The notes under the pieces are model-generated. The model saw nothing but the letters and a program-made list of their open reading frames with translations, made no database searches and was not told the origin of the DNA. Below are positions 11,213 through 22,632 of a DNA stretch of 64,000 nt, one piece after another. Origin of the DNA: Mastacembelus armatus. Taxonomy: Eukaryota; Chordata; Actinopteri; Synbranchiformes; Mastacembelidae. The stretch covers positions 17,233,739 to 17,297,738 of the forward strand of contig NC_046648.1 in NCBI RefSeq assembly GCF_900324485.2, in the 5' to 3' direction. Made by a program: the position numbers and the translations under genes. Within the stretch, counting starts at the first letter, position 1. Every line of letters starts with the position of its first letter.

Positions 11213-13715
11213 CTAGGAAAGAGGGAAGCGAGAGAAAGAATAAAGAGCAGAGGAGGAGGGTGAGCAGAAAGAGGAGGAGGAGGAGGAAAACAACGATTAA
11301 CTTGGCAGCTATATCACCATAGTCACATCAACAAATACTGAGTGAAACACCATGCCTCTGTACAGTACTCACACAAGTCTTTAAATAACCACATTCATGA
11401 CTTACATAGGCTACATTAGCACTGAAAACCAGCCTTACACTAATCCAAACAAGCTACAAATGTTACATGTGAGATTATTGGAGCATTAACATATAAAAGC
11501 AACTAACATTCAACATGACATGTCATTTATGGGTGAAAATTGCTGCTGTACTTACAGTGGCTGAAGAGGTGAGATAAGATGTAACCTGGGACCCTCTGAG
11601 TATGAGACTGAATAGGGGACCAGAAGTATGTCAGGAGATTATTCATAAAATCTCTTTGATGACTCATTGTGAAACGCTAACATTTTGCCTCCGCTCACTC
11701 ATCCTGTCTGTCTTTGCCGCGACCCCCTGGGTCTGTGCACTAAAAAACATACCCTCCTCCAGCCTTCACTTTTTTCCACAGGCACCGTCTGTCTCGTTTC
11801 ATCCAAAATCAGTATTTTGGCACCAAAGCATTTCTTTTTTTTTTGAATTCTCTCTCTTTCCTATATCTCACTCTTTCTCCTTCTTAAAGTTGGATGACAG
11901 AGTCCCTACAGTAAGACATTGCATACCACTCATTTAAACCCATATCAGCCTGTTCATCTGTTTCACAGAAATCGGTTGAGGAGATAAAGAACTTTTCCTA
12001 GAATTGGCATTATGTCGATGAGCTCTATTTGTAACTTAATAAACACACGAGTAAGAAACAAAATACACATTTCTTTTAAGAATGCCAAATACACAGATAA
12101 GACTGAAATTCCTTATTACAATGCAATATTAGTCATCACAGATATAAACAACCTAAAATGTACTGTGTGAACAACCTGATATTTTGGCCCCCAGATCCAG
12201 TAACATGCCACATGTTACTGAGAGCTTTCTCATCTGATATGGTACTTCCTTACAGTTGTTGTGATGTTTGAGAGTAATTTTCACTTGCATTACATGAAAA
12301 CCCTTCGCAGGCATGAGACCTTTCTGAGTTGATCAGTGTTAACCAACTAATTTGCATTTGTGAGCAGATCTTTCCCAAAGACCTCATTAAAGTTTTAAAA
12401 ATTGACTGTCAGTGTTTTTAGTTTTAACAGTAATGAAGTAAGCAATATTCTGATCTCAAACTGAATGAGCAGACAGAGAGGGTGAATTACTGTCACACAG
12501 CTGTCACGCACTCGTCTTCTTACCACCCCGTTAGCCACTGTATGTGCTGACAAAACCCAGGCTACTACACGTGACCTCCTGTCAACCGTGAAACAGGTCT
12601 TAGGTGGAGGGTGTTACATCTTAGGGCCCCTTGTTGCTGTCAGGGAGCAGCAACAGAGTACAGTGATGACTAGACAAGAGATGACTGTGCAACAAAATCA
12701 CTCTGCACTGACAGAGAGCAAACCTGGTCATGCTTATCTTGAGGTTTCAGTATTAATGCTACTTGACCGTAAACATTAGTGTGTCTAGTTGCAACTTCAG
12801 AGGCTTCTTTGCCCGTAAAATGTTGATGCTATTGTGATGAGGTAAACAGATAAACAAAATCTAATTTTTATTTTGCTAGAAAAAAAAATCTACCCAGAGA
12901 CAATGTTAGTCTGAAATACTGTAAAAGACTCAGTGGAAAGCAGCGCAGGTGTTTGCACATGCATGTACATGTATGAGAGAACTTTAAGAGTCGTGTGCAG
13001 ACTAGTGTAGGAATTTTACACAGAGAGAAATGGAGTTAGAAGAGTACCGAGATGAAGACAGTTTTTTTTTTTTTTTTTTTTTTTTTCTTGACTCAAGAGA
13101 AAGGATGTGGTTATTCTGAGGAAGCATACGTTTCTCTGAGTGAGCTCTTTCATACACTGTAACAGAACGTTACAGTCACGTGAGGCTACTCTCTGCTGGC
13201 CTGCTGGATGAAGTACCATCTTGCTTTTTTATCTTTAAGTCTGTAATAACTGTACAAGTTAAGTTGAACTCACATCACTGCCTCCTCTTTGTTCTTTAAA
13301 CGAAACATAGAACAAACTTCTACTATTAACCCAAAACATTTGACCTTCTATATTTAACATTTACATTAAAAATATATAAACCAATGAAAAATGATGGATC
13401 AAAAGCCACAACTGAAAGGTCATTTTAAGGGATTTACTCATGAATCAATTCATCAGTAACTAGAAGATTTTGGTAATAGCCTTCAATAAAAAAAGATTTT
13501 TGGGGTGATTTAACTACATTAAAGGTTATTTAAGGGCACTTTGTTTTTCTTTTGCTGAGTGAATGAACCTTTGAGTCATTTTAAGGAGAAACAGATAAAT
13601 GGGAGTGGTGTTGGAGTATGGACTGGTGTTCCTGGACGCTTGTTTAGTTCTCTGTCTGGCCAGTTCAAATGTGTGTCCTATTGCCCACAGGTGCCTTCTT
13701 GCCAAAGTCTGCCTC
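11213..13715. other. intergenic DNA upstream of cd27
   Basis: No exon could be supported here. Purine-rich AGGAGG runs lie just upstream of the cd27 start codon (about 11220-11290) and are probably its 5' UTR or promoter. A 25-base poly(T) run is at 13062-13086. Remaining open frames are short and have no recognisable domain. Confidence 0.6.
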
Positions 13716-13719
13716 GAAT

Positions 13720-13811
13720 TCCTCGAATCGGCCTCATGACGCAGCTATTTCCAGTTTGAGTCCGCCTCTTGCTCTCGGCGGCGGAGTGGGGCAACTTCTC
13801 CGTCGAGGTGA
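13720..13811 (+). promoter_or_regulatory. possible non-coding first exon of tnfrsf1a
   Basis: A small GC- and CpG-rich island (around CTCTCGGCGGCGGAG) ends in a donor-like GTCGAG|GTGATT at 13811/13812. It is about 1.6 kb upstream of the tnfrsf1a start codon, on the right strand, and the surrounding DNA is AT-rich. This is an inference from composition only. Confidence 0.3.
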
Positions 13812-15438
13812 TTTTTTACTACAGATAAAAAAAACCCCAAAAACTTAAATGAAATGAAACATACATTGATGTCGACCTATGGACTTATAGTGAAGAGATA
13901 TCTCCTCGGCGTGACTGAGCTTGTCCAGGTAAGTGACAATAAAATACTCGTGGATATCAACACTGTGGGAAAAGGAGATTCATATCAGACCCGCAGCTGT
14001 AAGTGGGCGGTATGTGCTGTACAGCTAAAACGAAACCAATGACACACGAAACAAAGCAAACCAAAAAAAAAAAAAAAAAAGTAAAATCTTCATCGTAGAT
14101 TTTAGTCCCTTACAGGGACCTTACCTGTGTGTTTATGTTTGAGGAGTTTAACTTTAGTTGTTGAAGTTCAGTCTAATGAAATCACAGCGTTCCAGTTCAC
14201 GGGGAAGTGAGTGGGGAGGACGCTGCCAAGTGGCGCAGAAATATGTGCGAGGCTTTTGTTAAAGAACAATAAATCACGTTGTTAATTTACCAGCTACGCA
14301 TTTCATAGAAGTCCATAATAACCTATTCGATTTACAATTACCTGTTTGTTTATTTATTTATTTATTTATTTATTTCGGGGGAGCAAATTACATGAATAAC
14401 TTTTCCAAATAACTTTGCCCCCACTTCATCATGCATTAAAACAAACACAAATAAATAGGAATAATCCGGTGATGTTTACTATTCAGCCAGATTCATTAAA
14501 AATCATAGTTTCTTGCAGAACGTTTTGTTGGGTTTTTTTTTTTTTTTTCCTGCTTAGGTGCTGCCTTTAAACCCCTCCCAGATCAATGATTACTAATATG
14601 GATCCACCTGCTTTTCATTTGTTAGGAAGTAGTTTGAATAAAAATGTCCATAGCAGAGTGTAGCCCCATGGATTACCCTGATTCATTTTCCACATATATT
14701 TTACATAAAGTTTTGATAACTACTAGTGCTTTGATTGATAAATGTATTTAAAGCCTCTAGTGAATAAATCTCCTAAAGACATTTTGACATGAAAAATGGT
14801 GAGAGAACTCTGCTGTTCTTGGACCCTGACCACTAATGGGGCAAAGACACATACACTGAAGTTAGGTCAACACCAGAAGAAAGCTTCTTGTCCCCACAGC
14901 TAGAACAGGTTTACTCTAATCTGGAGTAAAACCTACATCAAACCAGTGTTTCATCAGTGTATCAGCTCACACTGTCAGCTTATGAACGGATGTTTTCAGC
15001 CTCGGGTGTGTTTTGAAGCTGGTTTACCAACAGGAAATCGAGCGCTGGCCCCCATTGTTAGAGGTACCTGCCTCTACCTGTATTATGTGACAAACAACTG
15101 ACCTGTTGGTGTTGCTTCACGGGACAATGTTTGTATATAGATAAACTAATGTCAATTTCCAAGAGCGGCTAAATGACATCTTGGCATCCGCTGCCCTCTA
15201 TCTGGGGCTGTGGCACTAGCCTGGCTGAAAAAGTGCTCTGTTGGTAAATAAAACATATTTTGATCATCGTGATTTATTTGTAAATTGACAGCTTCTAATA
15301 ATGTGTGCGTGTGTGTGTGTGTGTCCAGAGTGTATTGTCTGTAAATCATTCAACTGTACTACATATTATTCCTTTGACGATTTTAAGGTGTGTACTTTAC
15401 AGGTGGCCTCAGATGGACTGAGTTAAATGTGTAAGATA
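13812..15438. other. AT-rich stretch before tnfrsf1a with simple repeats
   Basis: Contains a (TTTA)n run at 14348-14376 and a (TG)n run at 15302-15324. No coding exon is supported. If 13720-13811 is a leader exon, this is the first intron of tnfrsf1a. Confidence 0.5.
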
Positions 15439-17028
15439 ATGGAGGGTGCTGGACACAGAGGAAGATGGAATAAAAAAGCCCCTGTTGGCACTTTGCTGCT
15501 CCTCATGGTGAGAAAAACCTAAAGTGCTTCAGTAATGAAACTGCATAAAAGTATGAAAAACTGTCTTTAGATGGACATTTTAATTTTTCTACATTTATTG
15601 TATATTCTGTATCACAGTGCATGTTCATCCCCACTTTGACACTGGAGACATGTCCACCTTGGGATTATACCACTGATGAGGGAATTTGTTGCAACAAATG
15701 CTCACCAGGTACAGAAACACATAGAAGAATGCTCTATATTAGTACAGATGTCTTACTCTACTATTATCTGTTTTACAAAATCTCCGTAACTTTTACATGT
15801 GATGTTTATGTTTTTTTTTTAGGTTTTAAGCTTTTAGAAAAGTGTCATGCAGCGGGTCAGAGAAGTAAGTGTACACCCTGTTCTAAAGGACAATACACAG
15901 AGGAGATGAACTACGCCAAGACCTGCAGACGCTGCAAACAATGCAAATGTACAGTAACATAATCTTTATCTTACTCAGATCCACCTCTTGGATTTACCAG
16001 TGTTTCATCAGGTAATATTTTGCTTTGCACACTTTTTTTCTTTTCAACTTTTCTACAGTGTCAAAGCATGAAGTTCAGGTGTCGCCATGTGAGACAGACA
16101 GAAACGCTAAGTGTGCGTGCAAGGACGGTTATTACAAATTTTACATAGACTCTGAAACATATGATTGCCTCAAATGTACAAAGTGTGGACCTGGTGAGAG
16201 AGAAACACAGACATGTAAGTCTCAAATTATACTAATACTCATAGATGTTAATTAATTTTATGGCTTATCAAGTACTTTTCAGTGTTTAAACAAAATGATT
16301 CTTACTGTGCACAGGTAATCCAGAGAAAAACACTGTATGCGAGTGTATTGAAAACTACTACAGATTCAACCATAGGTGTGAACTCTGCAATAAGTGAGTA
16401 TACCACTAAAAGTTCACATATACCACTATATGAGCTTTTGGTGCATGCACTATTCCCAACCTGCTGTTTGGAAGGATTTTATTTAAAGTAGTTGATGAGG
16501 AAGTTGGTTTGCTGAATTGAAACTTACTTACTTAACACACTTATTTCCTTGTTAGACAAACCAAAACTGCTTTTGTATGCATCTGAAAAGTGAATTAAAA
16601 TTGTAATTGTGTGTTAACCATTTGACTCCGGCGGTGCCCAGAAGCTCAATTTTCATTAAGGAATGTGTACAGTTATTAATATTTAGTACATTTTTCCATA
16701 ACACAACAATATATGTCAGAGATAAAAATGGAAAAAGGCAGGGGTCCCAGAGGAATCATCTGACCATCTGTTCTTCTAAAGACATGACTGTAGCCATTGG
16801 TACTAACTGTGACAGATGATTATCTCTTTTTCAACTCAGAATTAATACATGAATTGTAAAGATGAGGTTGATAAACTGGTCTACCCTTCATGTTGATCAC
16901 TTCCTCTTTAGATGTGTTACTTCCTTTTCAGTGTTGTGAAATGTGTTCCCGTTTCTCCACAGTTGTTCAGCTGAGTGCAAACATCTTTGTCCACCTACCA
17001 CCGTGAAGCCAAATGGTGAGCACTGCAG

Positions 17029-17062
<34 letters not shown>

Positions 17063-18681
17063 ATATATGTATATGAAAGGATGCATTACTGTATGTGTAA
17101 TCAAGCTTCTGCAGCTGCATTGCATTGATAGTGGCAGGTATTAAAGAGCAGTCTAACATGAAAACCCTTTACTGACACACCATTTACTTTTCACCTGTAA
17201 CATTAAACTAAAATGATATATAACCTGTAAATGTTTTGCACTGCAATACACAGTAACATTAGTTGTAAAATGTTTTCGTGTGTGACTGTGGGCTGTCGGA
17301 GCATTATGTGCCCATTAAGTACAACTGGGTTTGTTGAGACAGTGGATGGAGGCTCAGGAGGCATTTCAGTCAGCGCCATCAGATCTGTAGCAAACACTAC
17401 TCATTACTGTTAATTACAGCAGAAAGCTCGATGTCTCCTAAGGGGAAAGTGTTGGGGTTTTATTAACAGCTTTAATAAACATAAATGAATCAATTTTTGT
17501 TAAGACTTTTTCTGTCTAGCCGTCTTCTTCCACTTATTTGGGACCAGATTGCATTAATATATTTGATCATACCATTAAGAATGTTCATTATATCCACTTC
17601 TAGAAAGCAATGTGACACAATATAATTAATCGACCATGTTGTTGCTGCTAGATTTCCATCATCCTTCTATGTTTAAGTCACATTCTACTGTATATGAGAT
17701 TAAAAAAGGTCTTACTAATTATACAGGTTAACCTGCTTAGAAATAAAGAATTTGTCAGATATTCAGCAAAATGTAGTGTTTGTTAGATATGTCTTTTTTG
17801 TAGTTTGGATGTAGTTAAGACTATGAAAATTACTCTTTTAACTTGTTTTCATCTTCCTGTCTTTATCTTTATCTTTATGTGCCCCCCTGGAAGCTCATGA
17901 AGATTCTGAAGGTGTTCTGATTAACATAATTGCTGGAGTTGCAGTTGCGGCACTAGTATTGCTGGTGCTGGTGTTTCTTATCACCTACATGGCCACAAAA
18001 CGGTTTACCAAGGAAAAGTTGCTAAAATCATCCTCCCAACACTCCAGTGACTCACCAGACTCATTCAAGGTACACTCTTCTATCTGTCTGTGGTTACTTT
18101 TCCCTAAGGGACCTACATCCACACCCAATACATTTTTATCTGCTACTTCTCTCACAGGAGATCCTGATTGTCAGTGAGAACCTTTTGGAAAACAGCAGTG
18201 TCAAACCTATTCCCGAAAGCCCTGTGAGTGAACAGGAGTCATACAAGCTGCCTGACTGTATTCCCCTGGAAATCAAGGGTGAGTGTATTTTATACTGTCC
18301 ATGGCAACACATAATACCAGTAGTCTTGAGTGTGAAACAGAAACCTATTGTGCTAACCCTCAGTACCCGTCATGTTTCTCTGCAGTCCCTGACCTGATCT
18401 ACACAGTGCTGGATCTAGTTCCCGTGTTGCAAATGAAGCAGCTTGTGCGTACTCTAGGTGTGAAGGATACAGAGATCGAGCAAGCAGAGATGGACCACCG
18501 ATCCTGCAGGGAGGCTCATTACCAGATGTTACGATTGTGGGCTGAGAGAGGGTCACATGCAGGCGGACGAGGACGTGGTGAAATGCTGCACTGGCCGTTG
18601 TTAGAAGAGCTGCTGGGCCAGCTGAGAATAATGCACCTGGAACGAGCAGCTGAGGAGCTGGAGACAAAATATGGTATTTAG
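15439..18681 (+). CDS. tnfrsf1a: TNF receptor 1 (TNFRSF1A), death-domain receptor
   Basis: Receptor for TNF that recruits TRADD to drive NF-kB signalling or cell death. Exons: 15439-15507, 15618-15708, 15823-15948, 16059-16193, 16315-16393, 16963-17015, 17894-18069, 18158-18278, 18386-18681; phases close, 381 aa. A signal peptide is followed by cysteine-rich repeats (CCNKCSPG, CTPCSKGQY, CACKDGYYKFY, VCECIENYYRF, the last incomplete). A membrane helix (about 191-213, INIIAGVAVAALVLLVLVFLI) is followed by a linker. The last exon encodes the whole death domain (about 284-381: PDLIYTVLDLVP, then HWPLLEELLGQLRIMHLERA). It is shorter than human TNFR1 (455 aa), mostly in the linker. A death domain plus the LTBR/CD27 neighbours separates TNFRSF1A from other members. 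Confidence 0.93.
17030..17075. repeat. (AT)n microsatellite
   Basis: Imperfect AT repeat immediately after the donor of the sixth coding exon of tnfrsf1a. Confidence 0.85.
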
Positions 18682-20930
18682 TAATTCTGCAGTATGTGCC
18701 AAGTAGAACAAAAACCTTATGAAACCAAGTACTGGTATTCTCTTGAGAGTCTGTCATAGACAGCCTCAGAGAATACGAACAGACGGTGCTAAAGAACGAC
18801 TCAAACCAAAGTTTTATTTCACATCAAACCAGCATCACTCAGCACTCTACCTCTCCTACCAAACTCCCCTTTAAAGGATGGTGTCGAACTACACTGAGCA
18901 AATGACTCAAGGGAGAGAGAGTGTCAGAGAAAATGGGACTTTGCACTGATGATTTTTTGATCAACCCTTTTTAAAGAACTTTTTGTAATGTATCTGTTTT
19001 TAATCCTCAAGAAATGGTTTAACAGTTTAGGAAAGATGCTCTCTTTCTTGCCAAGAGTAAATGAGGAGATTAATACAACCCTTGTGTGTATGGGTAATAT
19101 GAAGGTACACATAAGAGGGAATCCCTTTGGCGCAGAACAAAGCCTGAAAAATGGGAAACAGCTCATTTATTATACTGTTTGTTTAATTTGAACAAAACTA
19201 TTAGAAACCAGCTTTTATACTTTGAGGGTGGGTTTATTAGTAAAATTGTTTCTTGATTGGGTGTCCTGAGCTTCAACAATGCTTGCAGGTAGTCAGAGCT
19301 AGACTGTTTCCAGTCTTTCTGCTAAGCTAAGCTAATTTGCAGCTTCATATCTACCTTACAAACACTAGAGCAGCATTGATCTTCTCATTTAAATGTTCAA
19401 TGTGTAATATTTGCAGCGATCTATTAGCTGAAATGTAATATTCTTAAATCAGTTGTCATTACCATGTAATCAGCCGTAAATATCAACAATTGTGTTGTCT
19501 TAATCTTAGAATGAGACTTTTAAATCTACAATGCATGCGTGTCTCATTTCATAGTAGCAGTTAATTCCCACACTGTCAAACTAATTCTTGAAGGGTAATG
19601 AAGCCCTTTCAAAGATCTGCTGTTTTCTTTTTATATCTTTATATAGCTGAATAATGGGGAATACTCTTTATGATCAGTTTTTATAACACATGATTTGAAC
19701 ATTGCTGTCTTTATTATTGTGGGTATTCAGTATTGTGTTTTTCAACATTGTGTGCACACTTATTTTAATCTAGACATCTTATGCTATACTATTATATTAT
19801 ACTATTTCACTATTGCAGCTATTTTTAAATATCATTGCATTTTTTTTTTTTATTTCAAAGAAAGGGAAATGCAAAATTGCATGCTGACTATTCAACCTGT
19901 GTCATAAAGTTAATTGATAATGTTTTAAGTTGTTCCTGTTTGTCTGAAAATGTCACTGTTTTTCACTGGAATGGTAACAAAGACAGTGTAGTCTGTAGTT
20001 CCTACTGAACCAGACCCCAGTGACTTCCAACACACACATTAACATTCTTTTATGCCCCATCATTCAAGCATTATTCATTACTGTTAAAAAGGACACGCCT
20101 TGTCCCAGTCTGTGTCAGTCAAATCACCTTTCTACCAGTCTCAGCATGTAAATTCAGATATGAATCAGTCACTCTTAAAGACTTAAAGGACAAGTCCTTT
20201 GAAAGGGCTTCACATGTTCTTTTAAATGCATATAAAAAAGAAAAATATCTTTAAATAAATGTATTATACACCTTTTTGTGTGTATGTGAGTTGTGCCATA
20301 AATTTGTCTGGAGGTTCCACACGGACATCGTGGACAATGTGTGGAGTCAGTATAAATGTGAAAAATGTTGGTGTGTTAATGAGGTGTAATGGGGTACATA
20401 ACCACAGGCACGCTGCCAGTCTACATTCCGCCCTGAAGCCTTAAACATTTAAGCACACTTGTAACAACATTTCCTCTTCTTTTTTTTATTTTATTTTATT
20501 TATTGTTTTTTTTTTTCTCTTTCTTGCATCAACCTTTCTTTCAGACCATTTTCTTCACCGATGACTCACTTCTTATCTGTATGCATTACTCTGGTCTCCA
20601 TTTTACTGTGCTACACCAGATTCTCTAATGCTTTATTGTTAAAAACACACACACATAATACTTCTCTCTCTCTCTTCTTTTAAAACTTTTTTTCTGTTTG
20701 CTCAGGATAATCAATATGCCTGATGGACATAACAGAACAATAGATCATCCTCGAAGACGTCAGTCAGCACCTCTGCTCCAATGAGCACATTTCAACTGCG
20801 ACAACCAACCCTGAGCACTGATTTCTTGGCTGCAGAATCCAGTTGTTCCCGTCAGGCCAGTTGCAGAGGGCAGGGGTGCAAATGAAAGGAAGAGAGGGAG
20901 GGACCCATCCAGGTAGAGAGAAAGAGGAGG
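18682..20930. other. tnfrsf1a 3' UTR and intergenic DNA
   Basis: AT-rich, with no supported exon. ATTTA-type runs and several AATAAA-like hexamers occur, for example in AAATAAATG near 20253, but none can be assigned with confidence as the tnfrsf1a end. Confidence 0.4.
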
Positions 20931-20933
20931 AGA

Positions 20934-20990
20934 ATGGTAACAGAAACCAAACATGACTATGTGAATCAAAATGGATCCGACCAAGCTCAG
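20934..20990 (+). CDS. plekhg6: alternative first coding exon of plekhg6
   Basis: ATG followed by 19 open codons (MVTETKHDYVNQNGSDQAQ) and a good donor CAG|GTAAAG. It ends in phase 0, so it could join the exon at 23980 in frame and bypass the exon that starts at 22633. It does not join the 22.6-kb exon in frame. It would give the protein a different N-terminus from a second promoter. Confidence 0.4.
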
Positions 20991-21969
20991 GTAAAGTCTA
21001 TAATTATATCCATTATAAAGCATAGCCAGCAGTTTAAAGTGGTTAAGAGGATATTGTACTTACTTCATGTCCACGCTGCAGTAAGTCAGCCTGGGCAGTT
21101 CAGCTATACAGACAGTTGATCTGTTGATTTATTCAGGTTATAAAACACAGGTGCTTGTTTCATTAGTGTGTTATCTACCTCTGAACGGGCTAAAGTGTGT
21201 TACATTAACGATATTCTCATTCAGACATGTTTATAGTGTTACTGTGGGGTAAAGATAATGATTTTAGACAGATCTGAGCCTGTGATGAAAGCACCTGTGT
21301 CAGTCTCTTGATGTTTGACAACGTAGCATGGACAGATTAGTGCAGTGTACCTGTCTGCTCTATGTTTGCTCATGTGTTTGTCTTTGCTTATAAATGACTT
21401 TTGATAATTGAAATATGATTGAAATCAGTTAAATGCTCATGGCACCTGTGTAGCACTTTTTCTACAAGATTTAAGCGACAGCACTGATCCAACAGTGAAA
21501 ATAACACTTGTCTAATGAAATGTTTCATTGACATAGCTTTATAGGAATGTAGCCACATTCTTTGCCGTAACTTAATGCCGCAAGTTGTGATGTCGTTTGA
21601 GACCTGAAGTGACATGGTTGTGTAACTGGAACTAATGCTATTAAATCACAGTCCGTCTGAACAATACAGCAGTAATGATTTCTGCTACTTTGACTGTCGG
21701 GTTATCTGACTCCTGGCATTTGCTGTGTGTACATGATGCTTTATACAGTTAATAAGACAGATTTATAGGGCCTAAATGACTCTAAGCTGCTTTGTTTGTG
21801 CTTAAACATTCAGAAATGTTACTATTAGATTTTAACACTTTGTGTTATTTATGTTTCGGAAATCCTATCAGCTGTTTTGGTATTTAATGCTTTGTAACTT
21901 TTATTTTGAAAAGTGCAATATAAACAAATGTGCTTACTTACTGAAGTAAATAAAGAGTTAATTCAATTT

Positions 21970-22330
21970 TGCCCTAAGCCTGTGGTTTTCAACTCCAAGT
22001 TCGGGCCCCATGCAGGAGGCCACTTGACATTTCTGATGGGTCACAATACATGAAGATAACGCAGACCACACTGCTGCCAAGCTAAATCATGTTGTTTTTT
22101 TCTTTTTTGTTACAGTAGCTTCTTGTTCCTGTGAGTTACAGGATTACAGTAGCTCTCCTGACCCCTTGTGATGATTTATAATAGTGCAATTCAATTTTTG
22201 ACAGGAAGTTGATAAGATCTCACTTCTACCATATTGTGAAGAAATTATATATGTTTTAATTATTTTTATTAAATTGACTAAACTCATCTCTAAATATCAG
22301 GAGCACATTTGCCCTGTTGTGCCCCTCAGG
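21970..22330. repeat. degenerate interspersed repeat (weak)
   Basis: GGTTTTCAACTCCAAG...GGGCCCC followed later by CTGACCCCTTGTGATG and a second GCCCCTCAGGATT resembles worn copies of a fish repeat that begins with GGTTCCCAACCT-like sequence. It could be chance similarity. Confidence 0.25.
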
Positions 22331-22514
22331 ATTTCATGGCTCATTATATTTGTCAATATGCAGAGCTGACCTCATTGCTTATGAATAAAAATAATGATCA
22401 ATTAACATGAAATGAAAATGAAACAGACAAACTCTGCACCATCAGTGGACATATGCACTCTGTGACACGCGGACATGGATTTATAGACTTTCAGAAGTGC
22501 AAAATCTCTAAAGC

Positions 22515-22540
22515 AATAAATAAATAAATAAATAAATAAA
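22515..22540. repeat. (AAAT)n microsatellite
   Basis: Tandem AAAT units about 90 bp before the 22.6-kb first exon of plekhg6. Confidence 0.85.
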
Positions 22541-22632
22541 CGATTTGCTCCTATGTCCTCACACGCCTTCTTATATAACACTGTGCGTTTTTCCTCAGCC
22601 CTTCCTCGAAAGCACCGCACAACGAGTCTCCG

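Noticed and set aside
15152-15349. Minus-strand frame with a His-Thr repeat
   Set aside because: It is produced by the TG microsatellite at 15302-15324.
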